Below, piece by piece: positions 17,225 through 24,837 of a DNA stretch of 64,000 nt. Location of the stretch: NCBI GenBank assembly GCA_002101905.1, contig LQPU01000040.1, positions 40,544-104,543 on the forward strand, in the 5' to 3' direction. This stretch comes from Mycobacterium shimoidei. Its GTDB lineage: Bacteria > Actinomycetota > Actinomycetes > Mycobacteriales > Mycobacteriaceae. A model generated the notes under the pieces. The model did not search any database and had not been told where the DNA came from. It saw only the letters and a program-made list of their open reading frames with translations. How positions within the stretch are numbered: position 1 is the first letter of the stretch; every line of letters begins with the position of its first letter. Position numbers and translations under genes: made by a program.

Positions 17225-18178
17225 ATGGCTACTGATCTAGTTGCCAGCGTCCCTGACCTGTCCGGAAAGTTGGTCGTCATCACCGGAGCCAACAGCGGCC
17301 TTGGTTTCGGTCTGACCCGCCGGCTCTCGGCCGCCGGCGCGGATGTCGTCATGGCGATCCGTAACCGCGCCAAGGGCGAGGCCGCCATCGAGCAGATTCG
17401 CGCCACCGTTCCCGATGCGAAGCTGACGATCAAACCACTCGACCTGTCGTCGCTGGCGAGCGTCGCCGCGCTGGGTGAGCAACTGAACTCCGAAGGCCGC
17501 CCGGTCGACATCCTGATCAACAACGCCGGCGTGATGACACCCCCACAGCGCGACACCACCACCGATGGATTCGAATTACAGTTCGGCAGCAACCATCTCG
17601 GCCATTTCGCGCTCACCGCGCACCTGTTGCCGCTCCTGCGCGCTGCCGAGCATTCACGGGTGGTGTCGCTGAGCAGCCTGGCCGCGCGCCAAGGCCGTAT
17701 TCACTTCGACGACCCGCAGTTCGAAAGGTCGTACACGCCTATGCAGGCCTACGCGCAATCCAAACTGGCCGTGCTGATGTTCGCCCGAGAGCTCGACCGA
17801 CGCAGCCGCGCGGCCGGCTGGGGCATCACCTCCAACGCCGCGCACCCCGGCCTGACCAAGACCAATCTGCAGATCAGCGGCCCCTCGCATGGCCGGACCA
17901 AACCGTCGCTGATGGAGCGGCTGTACAAAATATCGTGGCGGCTGACCCCATTCCTGTGGCAGGAAATCGACGAAGGGATCTTGCCGGCACTGTATGCGGC
18001 GGCCGCGCCGCAAGCCGAAGGCGGTGCGTTCTACGGACCGCACGGCATCTCTGAGGCCGCCGGCGGTGGCGTGACCCATGCCAAGGTGCCCGCAGCTGCC
18101 CAGAACGACACCGACTGCCGGCGGCTGTGGGAGCTGTCCGAGCAGCTGACGGGTGTCAGCTTCCCCAAACCGGAATGA
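17225..18178 (+). CDS. Short-chain dehydrogenase/reductase
   Basis: A 317-residue classical SDR, syntenic with Rv2263. The nucleotide-binding motif is TGANSGLGFGLTRRL, the NNAG motif INNAGVMTPP, and the catalytic Ser and YxxxK are in VSLSSLAA and AYAQSKLAVL. The extended C-terminal region with KTNLQISGP and LPALYAAAAPQAEGG matches the retinol-dehydrogenase-like subgroup that often acts on lipid alcohols. GAGGAG lies eight bases before the ATG. Substrate unknown. Confidence 0.9.
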   Translation: MATDLVASVPDLSGKLVVITGANSGLGFGLTRRLSAAGADVVMAIRNRAKGEAAIEQIRATVPDAKLTIKPLDLSSLASVAALGEQLNSEGRPVDILINNAGVMTPPQRDTTTDGFELQFGSNHLGHFALTAHLLPLLRAAEHSRVVSLSSLAARQGRIHFDDPQFERSYTPMQAYAQSKLAVLMFARELDRRSRAAGWGITSNAAHPGLTKTNLQISGPSHGRTKPSLMERLYKISWRLTPFLWQEIDEGILPALYAAAAPQAEGGAFYGPHGISEAAGGGVTHAKVPAAAQNDTDCRRLWELSEQLTGVSFPKPE

Positions 18179-18281
18179 CTTTGGGTCGACGGCCGTCTGT
18201 TTTGGTGACGCGCCCCAACGGGTAGTCGACAGGGCACATGTGAAAGCACATGTAACCGCCCAGACTTGAAGGACGACCACG

Positions 18282-18548
18282 ATGAGCCACCACGAACACC
18301 AACCCGACGAGCGTCAAGAGGGCGGTCCGCGTCGGACCGAAGCGCCCGAGGTCACCGACGACCACAAAAAGCAAGCAGCTGAGATGCGGAAGGCCTACGA
18401 CGACCAGCGCCCGACGGCAGTGATGCCTGGCACCGATCGGACCATCACCGGCACCGCGGTCAACGACTGGCTCGACGACGAGGGCAACCCGAAGTTCGGT
18501 AAGGACAAGCAAGGCGACCAGGCAACGGACGCCGCGGAAAACCGCTGA
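18282..18548 (+). CDS. Small hydrophilic protein of unknown function
   Basis: An 88-residue, highly charged protein without membrane segments or cysteines, probably largely disordered. It has GAAGGA shortly before the ATG, and its codon choice looks coding. The central block VMPGTDRTITGTAVNDWLDD may be an ordered element. It stands alone after the SDR gene and its stop is directly next to the stop of the convergent Hsp70-like gene. I do not recognise a family. Confidence 0.65.
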   Translation: MSHHEHQPDERQEGGPRRTEAPEVTDDHKKQAAEMRKAYDDQRPTAVMPGTDRTITGTAVNDWLDDEGNPKFGKDKQGDQATDAAENR

Positions 18549-20348
18549 TCAGCGCCCGCCGACACCAGGTTCGGGAAAGATCCGCGGCCTGTTCGGGTTG
18601 CGCGGGAAAATCGGGAATAGCGGCTGTTCCGACGCTCCGGTTGAGGTTTGAGCCGACGAGGTCGGGGTTTGCGTTGTTTGCGACGTCGTCGTCGGTGCCT
18701 CCGTTGTCGTCGTTGTCGTTGGTGTTTCGGTGGTGGTCGGCGGCTGGGTCGTTGTCGATGGTGGCGGTTGGGTGTTCGACTCGGTTGACGACGGCGCCGG
18801 AGCCGAACTGCTTTCCGGCGCTTGGGTGTCGGTGGTGTCCGATGGGGTTGGAGCGCCCGGTGCGGGCGGGTTGCTCACGCTCGGTGCGGGCGTGCTCGGC
18901 GCGGTGCCCGAATTGTGTCGCAGCGTCAGCATGATCACGCTGCCGATGGCCAGCATCACCAGCACGGTGCCGAGTATCAGCACCAGTGGCCGCCGGTACC
19001 AGGCTTCCGCCGCCGGGCGCGTGTGAGCGGTCTCCTCGAAGACCTCTGCCGGTCGAGCGTCCGCCGCCGGGTATTCACCGGTGAGCAGCGGCATGATGCC
19101 TGAGTCTTCGTCGTTGGCCTCCGACCAGGCCAGCGGCGGTTCAGCAGTCGGCACCTGCGCGGCGTCGGTCATCTCGGTGGCATCGGCTGTCGGAGCAAGC
19201 TCGGTGGCGGCGGGCGCCAATGCCGTTGCAGCCGGCGACAACGCTGTTGCGCCGTCGTCCGCCACCCCGCCCGTGGCCGCCAGCGCCGCACCGGTGGCGG
19301 CGCTCAACATGGGTCGCGGCGTCGTGATCACCGGAACCTGCAGATGTTGCGACAACGTCGCGGTGACCAACGGGATAGCCGCACCGCCTCCGACGGAAGC
19401 GACCGCGGCCAGCTCACTGACGCGAATTCCATTGTGCCGCAAAGCTTCCTGAATCACATCAACGAATCCGGTCAAAGGCGCACGGATCACTTCGTCGAGT
19501 TCGGCTCGGGTGAGACTGACGTCGCCGCTATACCCGGGAAGCGGGGCGCTCAACGTCGTCGTCGCCGCCGTCGAGAGTTCCTCTTTGGCACGTCGACAGG
19601 CATCCCGTAGCCGGGTCAGTGAAGCGGTCGAGGAAGTACCCGCCGTGTCGAAAGAACCCCCCGAGGACAACTCAGCCACAACATGGTCGGCCAGCGCTTC
19701 GTCGATGCGGTCTCCGGCGAACTCACGGTGGCGCACGGTTGGCGCAATCGGCTGGTAACCGTTGGCGGCGTCGACCAGCGTGAGGCTGCTGCCCGTACCG
19801 CCGAAGTCGCACACCGCGATGACTCCGCGGGTGGGCAAGCCGGGATTGCTTCGCAGGGCGGCCGTCGCGGCAGCCGAGTCCGGCAGTAGCGTCACGCGCC
19901 CGTCCGACCATTCGGGTACCTGGTTCAACGCGTTCCGTACTGCGTCCAGCGATCCGTATCTCCAATGCGCCGGGTAACTGATCGCGACCGCCTGCGGCAA
20001 GCTGCGGCCCTCGGTCGCGGTGTAAGCCAGCGACCGCAACGCATCGGCCAGCAGTGTTTCGGCGCGATGTGTCGAGCCGTCGGCAGCCACCAGGCCCGCC
20101 GGGTCGCCCACCCGGTCGACGAACTCGGTGATCACCAGACCACGTTCGGTCAGGTTGGGGTTCTCCGACGGCACCCCGACCTCCGGCATGCGCCCTGGAT
20201 ACAGGGTCAGCACCGACCGCCGGCGCACTGCCCGGTCAGCGCTCACGGCCGCGAGATTGGTAGCACCCACCGACAGACCCAGCGCCGACTGCGAGTGCGG
20301 CGGTGCGTCGGCACGCGAAAACCCGAGCGGCCGTCCTCCGTCTACCAT
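18549..20348 (-). CDS. Hsp70/actin-like ATPase membrane protein with Pro/Thr-rich tail (Rv2264c-like)
   Basis: About 599 residues. The N-terminal 340 or so residues have the Hsp70/MreB ATPase fold: LGLSVGATNLAAVS (phosphate 1-like), VAVCDFGGTGSSLTLVDA (phosphate 2-like), and SVGGGAAIPLVTATL (adenosine-like). A linker leads to one membrane segment near residues 454-475 (LVLILGTVLVMLAIGSVIML), then an exported low-complexity tail rich in Pro, Ser and Thr. The ATPase would be cytoplasmic and the tail in the cell wall. ATG 20348 is preferred to a TTG three codons upstream. It corresponds to Rv2264c; cellular role unknown. Confidence 0.85.
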   Translation of the reverse strand: MVDGGRPLGFSRADAPPHSQSALGLSVGATNLAAVSADRAVRRRSVLTLYPGRMPEVGVPSENPNLTERGLVITEFVDRVGDPAGLVAADGSTHRAETLLADALRSLAYTATEGRSLPQAVAISYPAHWRYGSLDAVRNALNQVPEWSDGRVTLLPDSAAATAALRSNPGLPTRGVIAVCDFGGTGSSLTLVDAANGYQPIAPTVRHREFAGDRIDEALADHVVAELSSGGSFDTAGTSSTASLTRLRDACRRAKEELSTAATTTLSAPLPGYSGDVSLTRAELDEVIRAPLTGFVDVIQEALRHNGIRVSELAAVASVGGGAAIPLVTATLSQHLQVPVITTPRPMLSAATGAALAATGGVADDGATALSPAATALAPAATELAPTADATEMTDAAQVPTAEPPLAWSEANDEDSGIMPLLTGEYPAADARPAEVFEETAHTRPAAEAWYRRPLVLILGTVLVMLAIGSVIMLTLRHNSGTAPSTPAPSVSNPPAPGAPTPSDTTDTQAPESSSAPAPSSTESNTQPPPSTTTQPPTTTETPTTTTTTEAPTTTSQTTQTPTSSAQTSTGASEQPLFPIFPRNPNRPRIFPEPGVGGR

Positions 20349-20376
20349 CTCGCCCAATCTAGTAGCCGGCCAGCGG

Positions 20377-21450
20377 TTAACGAATCGTGCCGGCCCCGGC
20401 GATCAGCGGTAGGTCGAGCGCGGTGACCCAGCCCGCCGGCAGCTCGTTGACGGCGGGGACGGCATTGAGCGCACGCATGCCGGTGGCCAAGCAGCCGGCG
20501 GTCGCCGCATCGCGCCCGGAACCGTCGGTAAACCGAAACGCGGTCTCCTGGAAGATGCTTGGGGTTCCCTCGATGTCCACCCGGTAGACGTCGTCCTGGG
20601 TTCCGGACGGCCAATCCGGCGCGGCATCACGGCCGATCCGGTTGACGTGTTCGAGCTGGATGCGGGTCTGACCCCGATAGATCCCGTTGATGGTGAACCG
20701 GACCGCGGCGACGTGTCCGGGCGGGATGACGCCCTTGGCGGTCTTGCGCTCCGTGGGGGTGATCCACTTGTCCCAGGTGGTGGTGATCTCGTCGAGCGTG
20801 ATGCCGGCGGCGTGCGCGATCATCGGGACGGTGGCGCCCCACGCCAAGACCAGCACATCGCGGCTCTGCAGTATCGGGCGGAATTCCGGCGCGCGGCCGA
20901 TGCCCATCTCGTTTTCGTAGTCGCCGGTGTAGTTGGTGTAGTCCAGCAGTTCGGAAGCCCGCACCGTCCGTACCTCCGAGCAGACGCCCATCAGCGTCAT
21001 CGGAAACAAGTCGTTGGCGAACCCCGGGTCGATGCCGGTGGTGAAGCACGACGACCCGCCCAGCTCGCACGCCTCGGTGATCGGCTGAATCCAGTTGGGC
21101 GGATTCAGATGCATCGTCGGCCAGACCCATGGCGTCATCGCGGTGGAGCACACGTCGATGCCCGCCTGCAAAAACCGGGTCATCAGCGCGATATTGGCCT
21201 CGGCGTGCGCGGCGGTGGGCCCGTAATGCACCAAGGCGTCGGGCTTCAGCGCGATCAGCGCGTCGACGTTGTCGGTGGCGGTGATGCCGACCGGTTCGGG
21301 GAGTTCGCAGATGTCGCCGACGTCGCGGCCGACCTTCGCGGGATTACTGACGCCGACTCCGACCAGGTCGAAGTGCGGATGTTTGATGATCTCGGGGATC
21401 ACCATCTTGCCGACGAAGCCGGTACCCCAGACCACAACTCGCTTCGACAT
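20377..21450 (-). CDS. NAD(P)-binding DapB-fold oxidoreductase
   Basis: A 357-residue enzyme with an N-terminal Rossmann domain VVVWGTGFVGKMVIPEI like dihydrodipicolinate reductase and diaminopimelate dehydrogenase, and a C-terminal domain with GGSSCFTTGIDPGFANDL. This is the large mycobacterial group annotated as dihydrodipicolinate-reductase-like or amine-dehydrogenase-like; several members sit in lipid catabolic clusters, but this one has no obvious operon partner. ATG 21450 has a GGAAGG-type ribosome-binding site. True DapB is shorter, so it is unlikely to be the lysine-pathway enzyme. Confidence 0.8.
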   Translation of the reverse strand: MSKRVVVWGTGFVGKMVIPEIIKHPHFDLVGVGVSNPAKVGRDVGDICELPEPVGITATDNVDALIALKPDALVHYGPTAAHAEANIALMTRFLQAGIDVCSTAMTPWVWPTMHLNPPNWIQPITEACELGGSSCFTTGIDPGFANDLFPMTLMGVCSEVRTVRASELLDYTNYTGDYENEMGIGRAPEFRPILQSRDVLVLAWGATVPMIAHAAGITLDEITTTWDKWITPTERKTAKGVIPPGHVAAVRFTINGIYRGQTRIQLEHVNRIGRDAAPDWPSGTQDDVYRVDIEGTPSIFQETAFRFTDGSGRDAATAGCLATGMRALNAVPAVNELPAGWVTALDLPLIAGAGTIR

Positions 21451-21529
21451 CCGCCACCTTCCGCTCGCCGTTTTCCGGTTCACCCTAAGGCTCGCGACGA
21501 CCCAGCGAGCCGCCGAAGGCGTGGCGTTA

Positions 21530-21559
21530 TCACAGACGCACTGTGAATTTCACACGTGT
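21530..21559. promoter_or_regulatory. Cluster of overlapping palindromes in the DapB-like / MmpS-like intergenic region
   Basis: TCACAG (21530-21535) pairs with CTGTGA (21541-21546); TGTGAA-T-TTCACA spans 21542-21554; ACACGTGT spans 21552-21559. The 254-base gap serves a minus-strand start at 21450 and a plus-strand start at 21705. The repeats recall CRP half sites (TGTGA/TCACA) but with non-canonical spacing. Candidate operator only. Confidence 0.4.
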
Positions 21560-21704
21560 CAGATACCAGTAAATAATCGCGAACTCATAACGGTGAGATT
21601 GCGTTTTGATAACGATACCTCGCTTACGGCCGTCGGTTCAGAACGTTCCGTGTCTGCTGCGGTGAGTGGAATCAGCCGTTTACCCCAGCAAAGGCACATG
21701 GCAC

Positions 21705-22055
21705 ATGAAGGGTTTCGCAGGCAGGCTGCTGCTGGTCGCCGCCGTCGTGGTCGCACTCACAGTGGGAATCAGCGGCACGGCGACCGCGGGCAGTGACAAG
21801 CGCACGGTTCGCTACCAAGTGACCGGCAACTTTCCGGTCGCCGATTACATCTCCTACCAAACCGATACCGGCCAGTGGCACGAGGCCAATGTGAAACTGC
21901 CGTGGTCGACGGAGTTTTTCGATTTCGGTACCGCGGTGTTCGTGATCAGTGCCCAGGGCCCCGGCTCGATTACCTGCACCATCTCTATCAACGGCAACGT
22001 CGTGAGTAATACGACGGCTACCGGGCAACCCGCCCGGGCCGCCTGCGAGCATTAA
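21705..22055 (+). CDS. Secreted MmpS-like small protein
   Basis: A 116-residue exported protein with a signal peptide (residues 1-28, LLLVAAVVVALTVGI, cleavage near TATA/GSDK). The mature part reads RTVRYQVTGNFPVADYISYQ, then LPWSTEF and ITCTISINGNVVSN, the pattern of the beta-sandwich domain of MmpS accessory proteins (VTYEVTG, LPW, CxI). Unlike true MmpS it has a cleavable signal and no MmpL gene follows. The ATG at 21705 is chosen over an upstream GTG so that the signal peptide is at the N-terminus. It precedes cyp124 by 69 bases. Confidence 0.75.
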   Translation: MKGFAGRLLLVAAVVVALTVGISGTATAGSDKRTVRYQVTGNFPVADYISYQTDTGQWHEANVKLPWSTEFFDFGTAVFVISAQGPGSITCTISINGNVVSNTTATGQPARAACEH

Positions 22056-22124
22056 CGCTTCACGACGGTCCCTCACCGGCTTAGGCTGGCGACCGTAACC
22101 CGTTCAACGACAGGGACGGTCGAT

Positions 22125-23408
22125 ATGGGAATTGCAACGCGCACGAACGGCACCGCACCACCAGAGGTTTCGCGCGACGACATCGATTTGAGCTCCTTGG
22201 ACTTCTGGTCGCTCGACGATGACGTGCGCGACGGGGCGTTCGCCACGCTGCGCCGTGAGGCGCCGATCTCGTTTTTCGCCGAACCGGTCCAACCTGGGTT
22301 CGAGGAAGGCCCCGGCCATTGGGCGCTGACCAAATTCGATGACGTCTTCTACGCCAGCCGCCATCCCGAGATCTTCAGTTCCAGTCCCAATATCACCATC
22401 AACGACCAGCCGCCCGAGGTGGCCGAGTTCTTCGGCTCGATGATCGTGCTCGACGACCCGCGCCATCAACGGTTGCGGTCGATCGTCAGCCGTGCGTTCA
22501 CGCCGAAGGTGGTAGCCCGCACGGAAGCGTCGGTGCGTGAGCGGGCACGACGGCTCGTTTCCTCGCTGATCGCCAACCACCCCAACGGTGAAGGCGAAGC
22601 GGTCAGCGAGCTGGCCGGCCCACTGCCGTTGCAGGTGATCTGCGACATGATGGGCATCCCCGAGGAAGACCATCAGCGAATATTCCACTGGACCAACGTG
22701 ATCCTCGGGTTCGGCGACCCGGATCTGGCCACCGATTTCGAAGAGTTCGCAACGGTGTCGATGGAGATCGGCGGCTACGCGACCGCGCTGGCCGAGGACC
22801 GCCGGCACAGTCCCCGCGAGGATCTGACCACCAGCCTGGTGCAGGCGGAGGTCGACGGGGAACGGCTGACATCGGACGAAATTGCCTCGTTCTTCATCCT
22901 GCTGACGGTGGCCGGCAATGAGACGACCCGGAATGCGATCAGCCACGGACTGCTGGCGCTGACCCGCTACCCCGAACAGCGGGAAAAGTGGTGGGCCGAC
23001 TTCGACGGTTTGTCGCATGCGGCGGTCGAAGAGATCGTGCGGTGGGCCTCCCCGGTGATCTACATGCGCCGCACGCTCACCGAGGACATCGTTATGCGCG
23101 ACGTCAAGATGTCCGCCGGTGACAAGGTCACGCTGTGGTACTGCTCGGCCAATCGCGACGAGGACAAGTTCGCCCAGCCCTGGATGTTCGATGTCGCCCG
23201 AGACCCGAACCCGCACGTCGGGTTCGGGGGCGGGGGTGCGCATTTCTGTTTGGGCGCGAATTTGGCACGCCGGGAGATCAGCGTGATGTTCGAGGAGTTG
23301 CATCGCGAAATTCCCGACATCGTCGCGACCGAGGAGCCGGCGCGATTGCTGTCCCCGTTCATCCACGGCATCAAGACGCTGCCGATCGCCTGGACACCGC
23401 CGGCCTGA
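22125..23408 (+). CDS. cyp124: Cytochrome P450 CYP124, methyl-branched lipid omega-hydroxylase
   Basis: A 427-residue P450 that closely follows the remembered sequence of M. tuberculosis CYP124 (Rv2266), including SIVSRAFTPKVVAR, CDMMGIPEEDHQRIFHWTNV and SFFILLTVAGNETTRNAI (I-helix oxygen-activation site). The heme cysteine is in FGGGGAHFCLGANLARRE. CYP124 oxidises the terminal methyl of branched chains such as phytanate and the cholesterol side chain. The last 38 bases overlap the convergent small membrane-protein gene. Confidence 0.95.
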   Translation: MGIATRTNGTAPPEVSRDDIDLSSLDFWSLDDDVRDGAFATLRREAPISFFAEPVQPGFEEGPGHWALTKFDDVFYASRHPEIFSSSPNITINDQPPEVAEFFGSMIVLDDPRHQRLRSIVSRAFTPKVVARTEASVRERARRLVSSLIANHPNGEGEAVSELAGPLPLQVICDMMGIPEEDHQRIFHWTNVILGFGDPDLATDFEEFATVSMEIGGYATALAEDRRHSPREDLTTSLVQAEVDGERLTSDEIASFFILLTVAGNETTRNAISHGLLALTRYPEQREKWWADFDGLSHAAVEEIVRWASPVIYMRRTLTEDIVMRDVKMSAGDKVTLWYCSANRDEDKFAQPWMFDVARDPNPHVGFGGGGAHFCLGANLARREISVMFEELHREIPDIVATEEPARLLSPFIHGIKTLPIAWTPPA

Positions 23409-23709
23409 GTGGTTGGTTGCAAACCCACAGCGTCGGGTTGTATTCGCCCAGGTCGGGCACCGGATACTCGCCGTAGACCCCGGCCGGGTCGCCGCGCAGG
23501 AGCTGTGCGTGCTGACGATCGGCGCGCCTGCGCACTGCGTCCTGCACCGCGTCTCGGGCAGCGAGGGCTTTCCGGTGTTGTTCGGCGAGGTATGCGACGC
23601 CTCTGATCGCCAGGTATGCCACGACGCCGATCACCAGGAAGGGCCAGATCACTCGTAGCACCTCGATGACCATCGCAATGACGATCAGCCATCCGAATAG
23701 CTTTCCCAC
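23371..23709 (-). CDS. Small single-pass membrane protein
   Basis: A 112-residue protein with a long N-terminal hydrophobic stretch (residues 5-40, GWLIVIAMVIEVLRVIWPFL) that could be one or two membrane segments, then a charged helix (EQHRKALAARDAVQDAVRRR) and the tail RGDPAGVYGEYPVPDL. This tail type recurs in mycobacterial small membrane proteins of unknown function. The GTG at 23709 has a strong AGGAGG site. The last 38 bases overlap the convergent cyp124 end. Confidence 0.7.
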   Translation of the reverse strand: MGKLFGWLIVIAMVIEVLRVIWPFLVIGVVAYLAIRGVAYLAEQHRKALAARDAVQDAVRRRADRQHAQLLRGDPAGVYGEYPVPDLGEYNPTLWVCNQPLRPAVSRRSAAS

Positions 23710-23885
23710 GGCCGAGCCTCCTCTCAGCCGAAGAGTAGGCGCAGGCACCGACAAGTTTTCGTCCGATCAAACTACGGCGTTGACCTGTGGCTCAAAGACA
23801 TTCGAATGCGCCGACGGGTCGGCGCGTCGTCCGGCGCCAATTCGCGTCCCGCCATTGCGGCCCAAGATGTGGCACCATATGGGCC

Positions 23886-24650
23886 ATGTGCGCACGCCTC
23901 ATCGCTCGATCCCTTTGTGGTGCAATCGTATCGACATGGGCGCTGGTAGGTGCCGTCGCTCCAGCCGCGTCAGCCCAGCCGTGCCCCGACGTCGAGGTGG
24001 TATTCGCCCGTGGTACCGGAGAGCCACCCGGTGTCGGTCCGACCGGAGACGCGTTCGTCAATGCCCTGCGCAGCCGGGTCGGAGGCAGGTCGCTAGGGGT
24101 ATATCCGGTCAACTACCCCGCCAGCGAGGAGTGGGCCACCGGGGTTGACGGCATACGAGATGCGGGCGACCGCATCGTTTCCACGGCAGGCAGCTGCCCC
24201 AATACCAAGATGGTGCTGGGCGGCTACTCCCAGGGCGCTGCCGTGATGGGCTTCGTCACCTCGCCGGCGATCCCCGACGGAGTCGACCCGGCGAGCGTGC
24301 CCAAACCGCTGGATCCCGAAGTGGCCGACCACGTCGCCGCGGTCGTGCTGTTCGGCACGCCCAATGCACGGGCAATGAACTTCCTCAACGAACCACCGAT
24401 CACCATCGGCCCGGCCTACCAGGCCAAGACCATCCAGCTGTGCGTGCCTGAGGACCCGGTCTGCTCCGACGGGATCAACTTCGCCGCGCACAACGCCTAC
24501 GTGGACGAGGGCAGCCTGATCAACCGGGGCGCCGACTTCGCCGCGCGCCGGCTCGGGCCGGCCCCGGCCGGCGGCGCCACGCCACAGCCGGTAGCGCCAC
24601 CAGCGCCCGCGCCGCCGCCTCCGGCCCCTGAAGATGCACCCGCGCCCTGA
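23886..24650 (+). CDS. Secreted cutinase-family esterase
   Basis: A 254-residue secreted serine esterase. A signal peptide (to about residue 30, AASA/QPCPD) precedes a cutinase domain with CPDVEVVFARGTGE, the nucleophile elbow GGYSQGAAV, the acid in CVPEDPVCSDG and the histidine in FAAHNAYV; paired cysteines match the family disulfides. A Pro/Ala-rich tail of about 30 residues follows. Mycobacterial cutinase-like proteins are lipases or phospholipases of the envelope. ATG 23886 is chosen because it directly begins a signal peptide. A strong hairpin follows 78 bases downstream. Confidence 0.9.
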   Translation: MCARLIARSLCGAIVSTWALVGAVAPAASAQPCPDVEVVFARGTGEPPGVGPTGDAFVNALRSRVGGRSLGVYPVNYPASEEWATGVDGIRDAGDRIVSTAGSCPNTKMVLGGYSQGAAVMGFVTSPAIPDGVDPASVPKPLDPEVADHVAAVVLFGTPNARAMNFLNEPPITIGPAYQAKTIQLCVPEDPVCSDGINFAAHNAYVDEGSLINRGADFAARRLGPAPAGGATPQPVAPPAPAPPPPAPEDAPAP

Positions 24651-24728
24651 TTGGGTCATGCCGGCCGCTCTTTGACACCACAGCACAAGCGGGCCGAACA
24701 CCGCTATCTGTTTGCTGGAAAGCGGGAA

Positions 24729-24761
24729 CGCCCGAGCGCGGACCGAATCCGCACTCGGGCG
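24729..24761. terminator. Strong hairpin downstream of the cutinase gene
   Basis: CGCCCGAG (24729-24736) pairs with CTCGGGCG (24754-24761) and GCGGA with TCCGC inside it, around a five-base loop, with one mismatched pair (c/a) between the two stem halves. There is no U-tract, so it would be a mycobacterial-type non-canonical terminator or processing hairpin. It lies in the 187-base gap before the kinase gene. Confidence 0.5.
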
Positions 24762-24837
24762 ATGCAATGCGGAGTAAACGGCTGCGACCGCTGTTCGCGG
24801 CAAGCTATGGTGCTGCAAATATCGCCGACAGGTCGCT

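Noticed and set aside
21542..21554. Canonical CRP site
   Set aside because: TGTGA and TCACA are only three bases apart instead of six, so it is listed only as an unassigned palindrome.
22104..23366. Long minus-strand open frame (420 codons) opposite cyp124
   Set aside because: Antisense shadow of cyp124; the translation is His/Arg/Gly-rich with no motifs.
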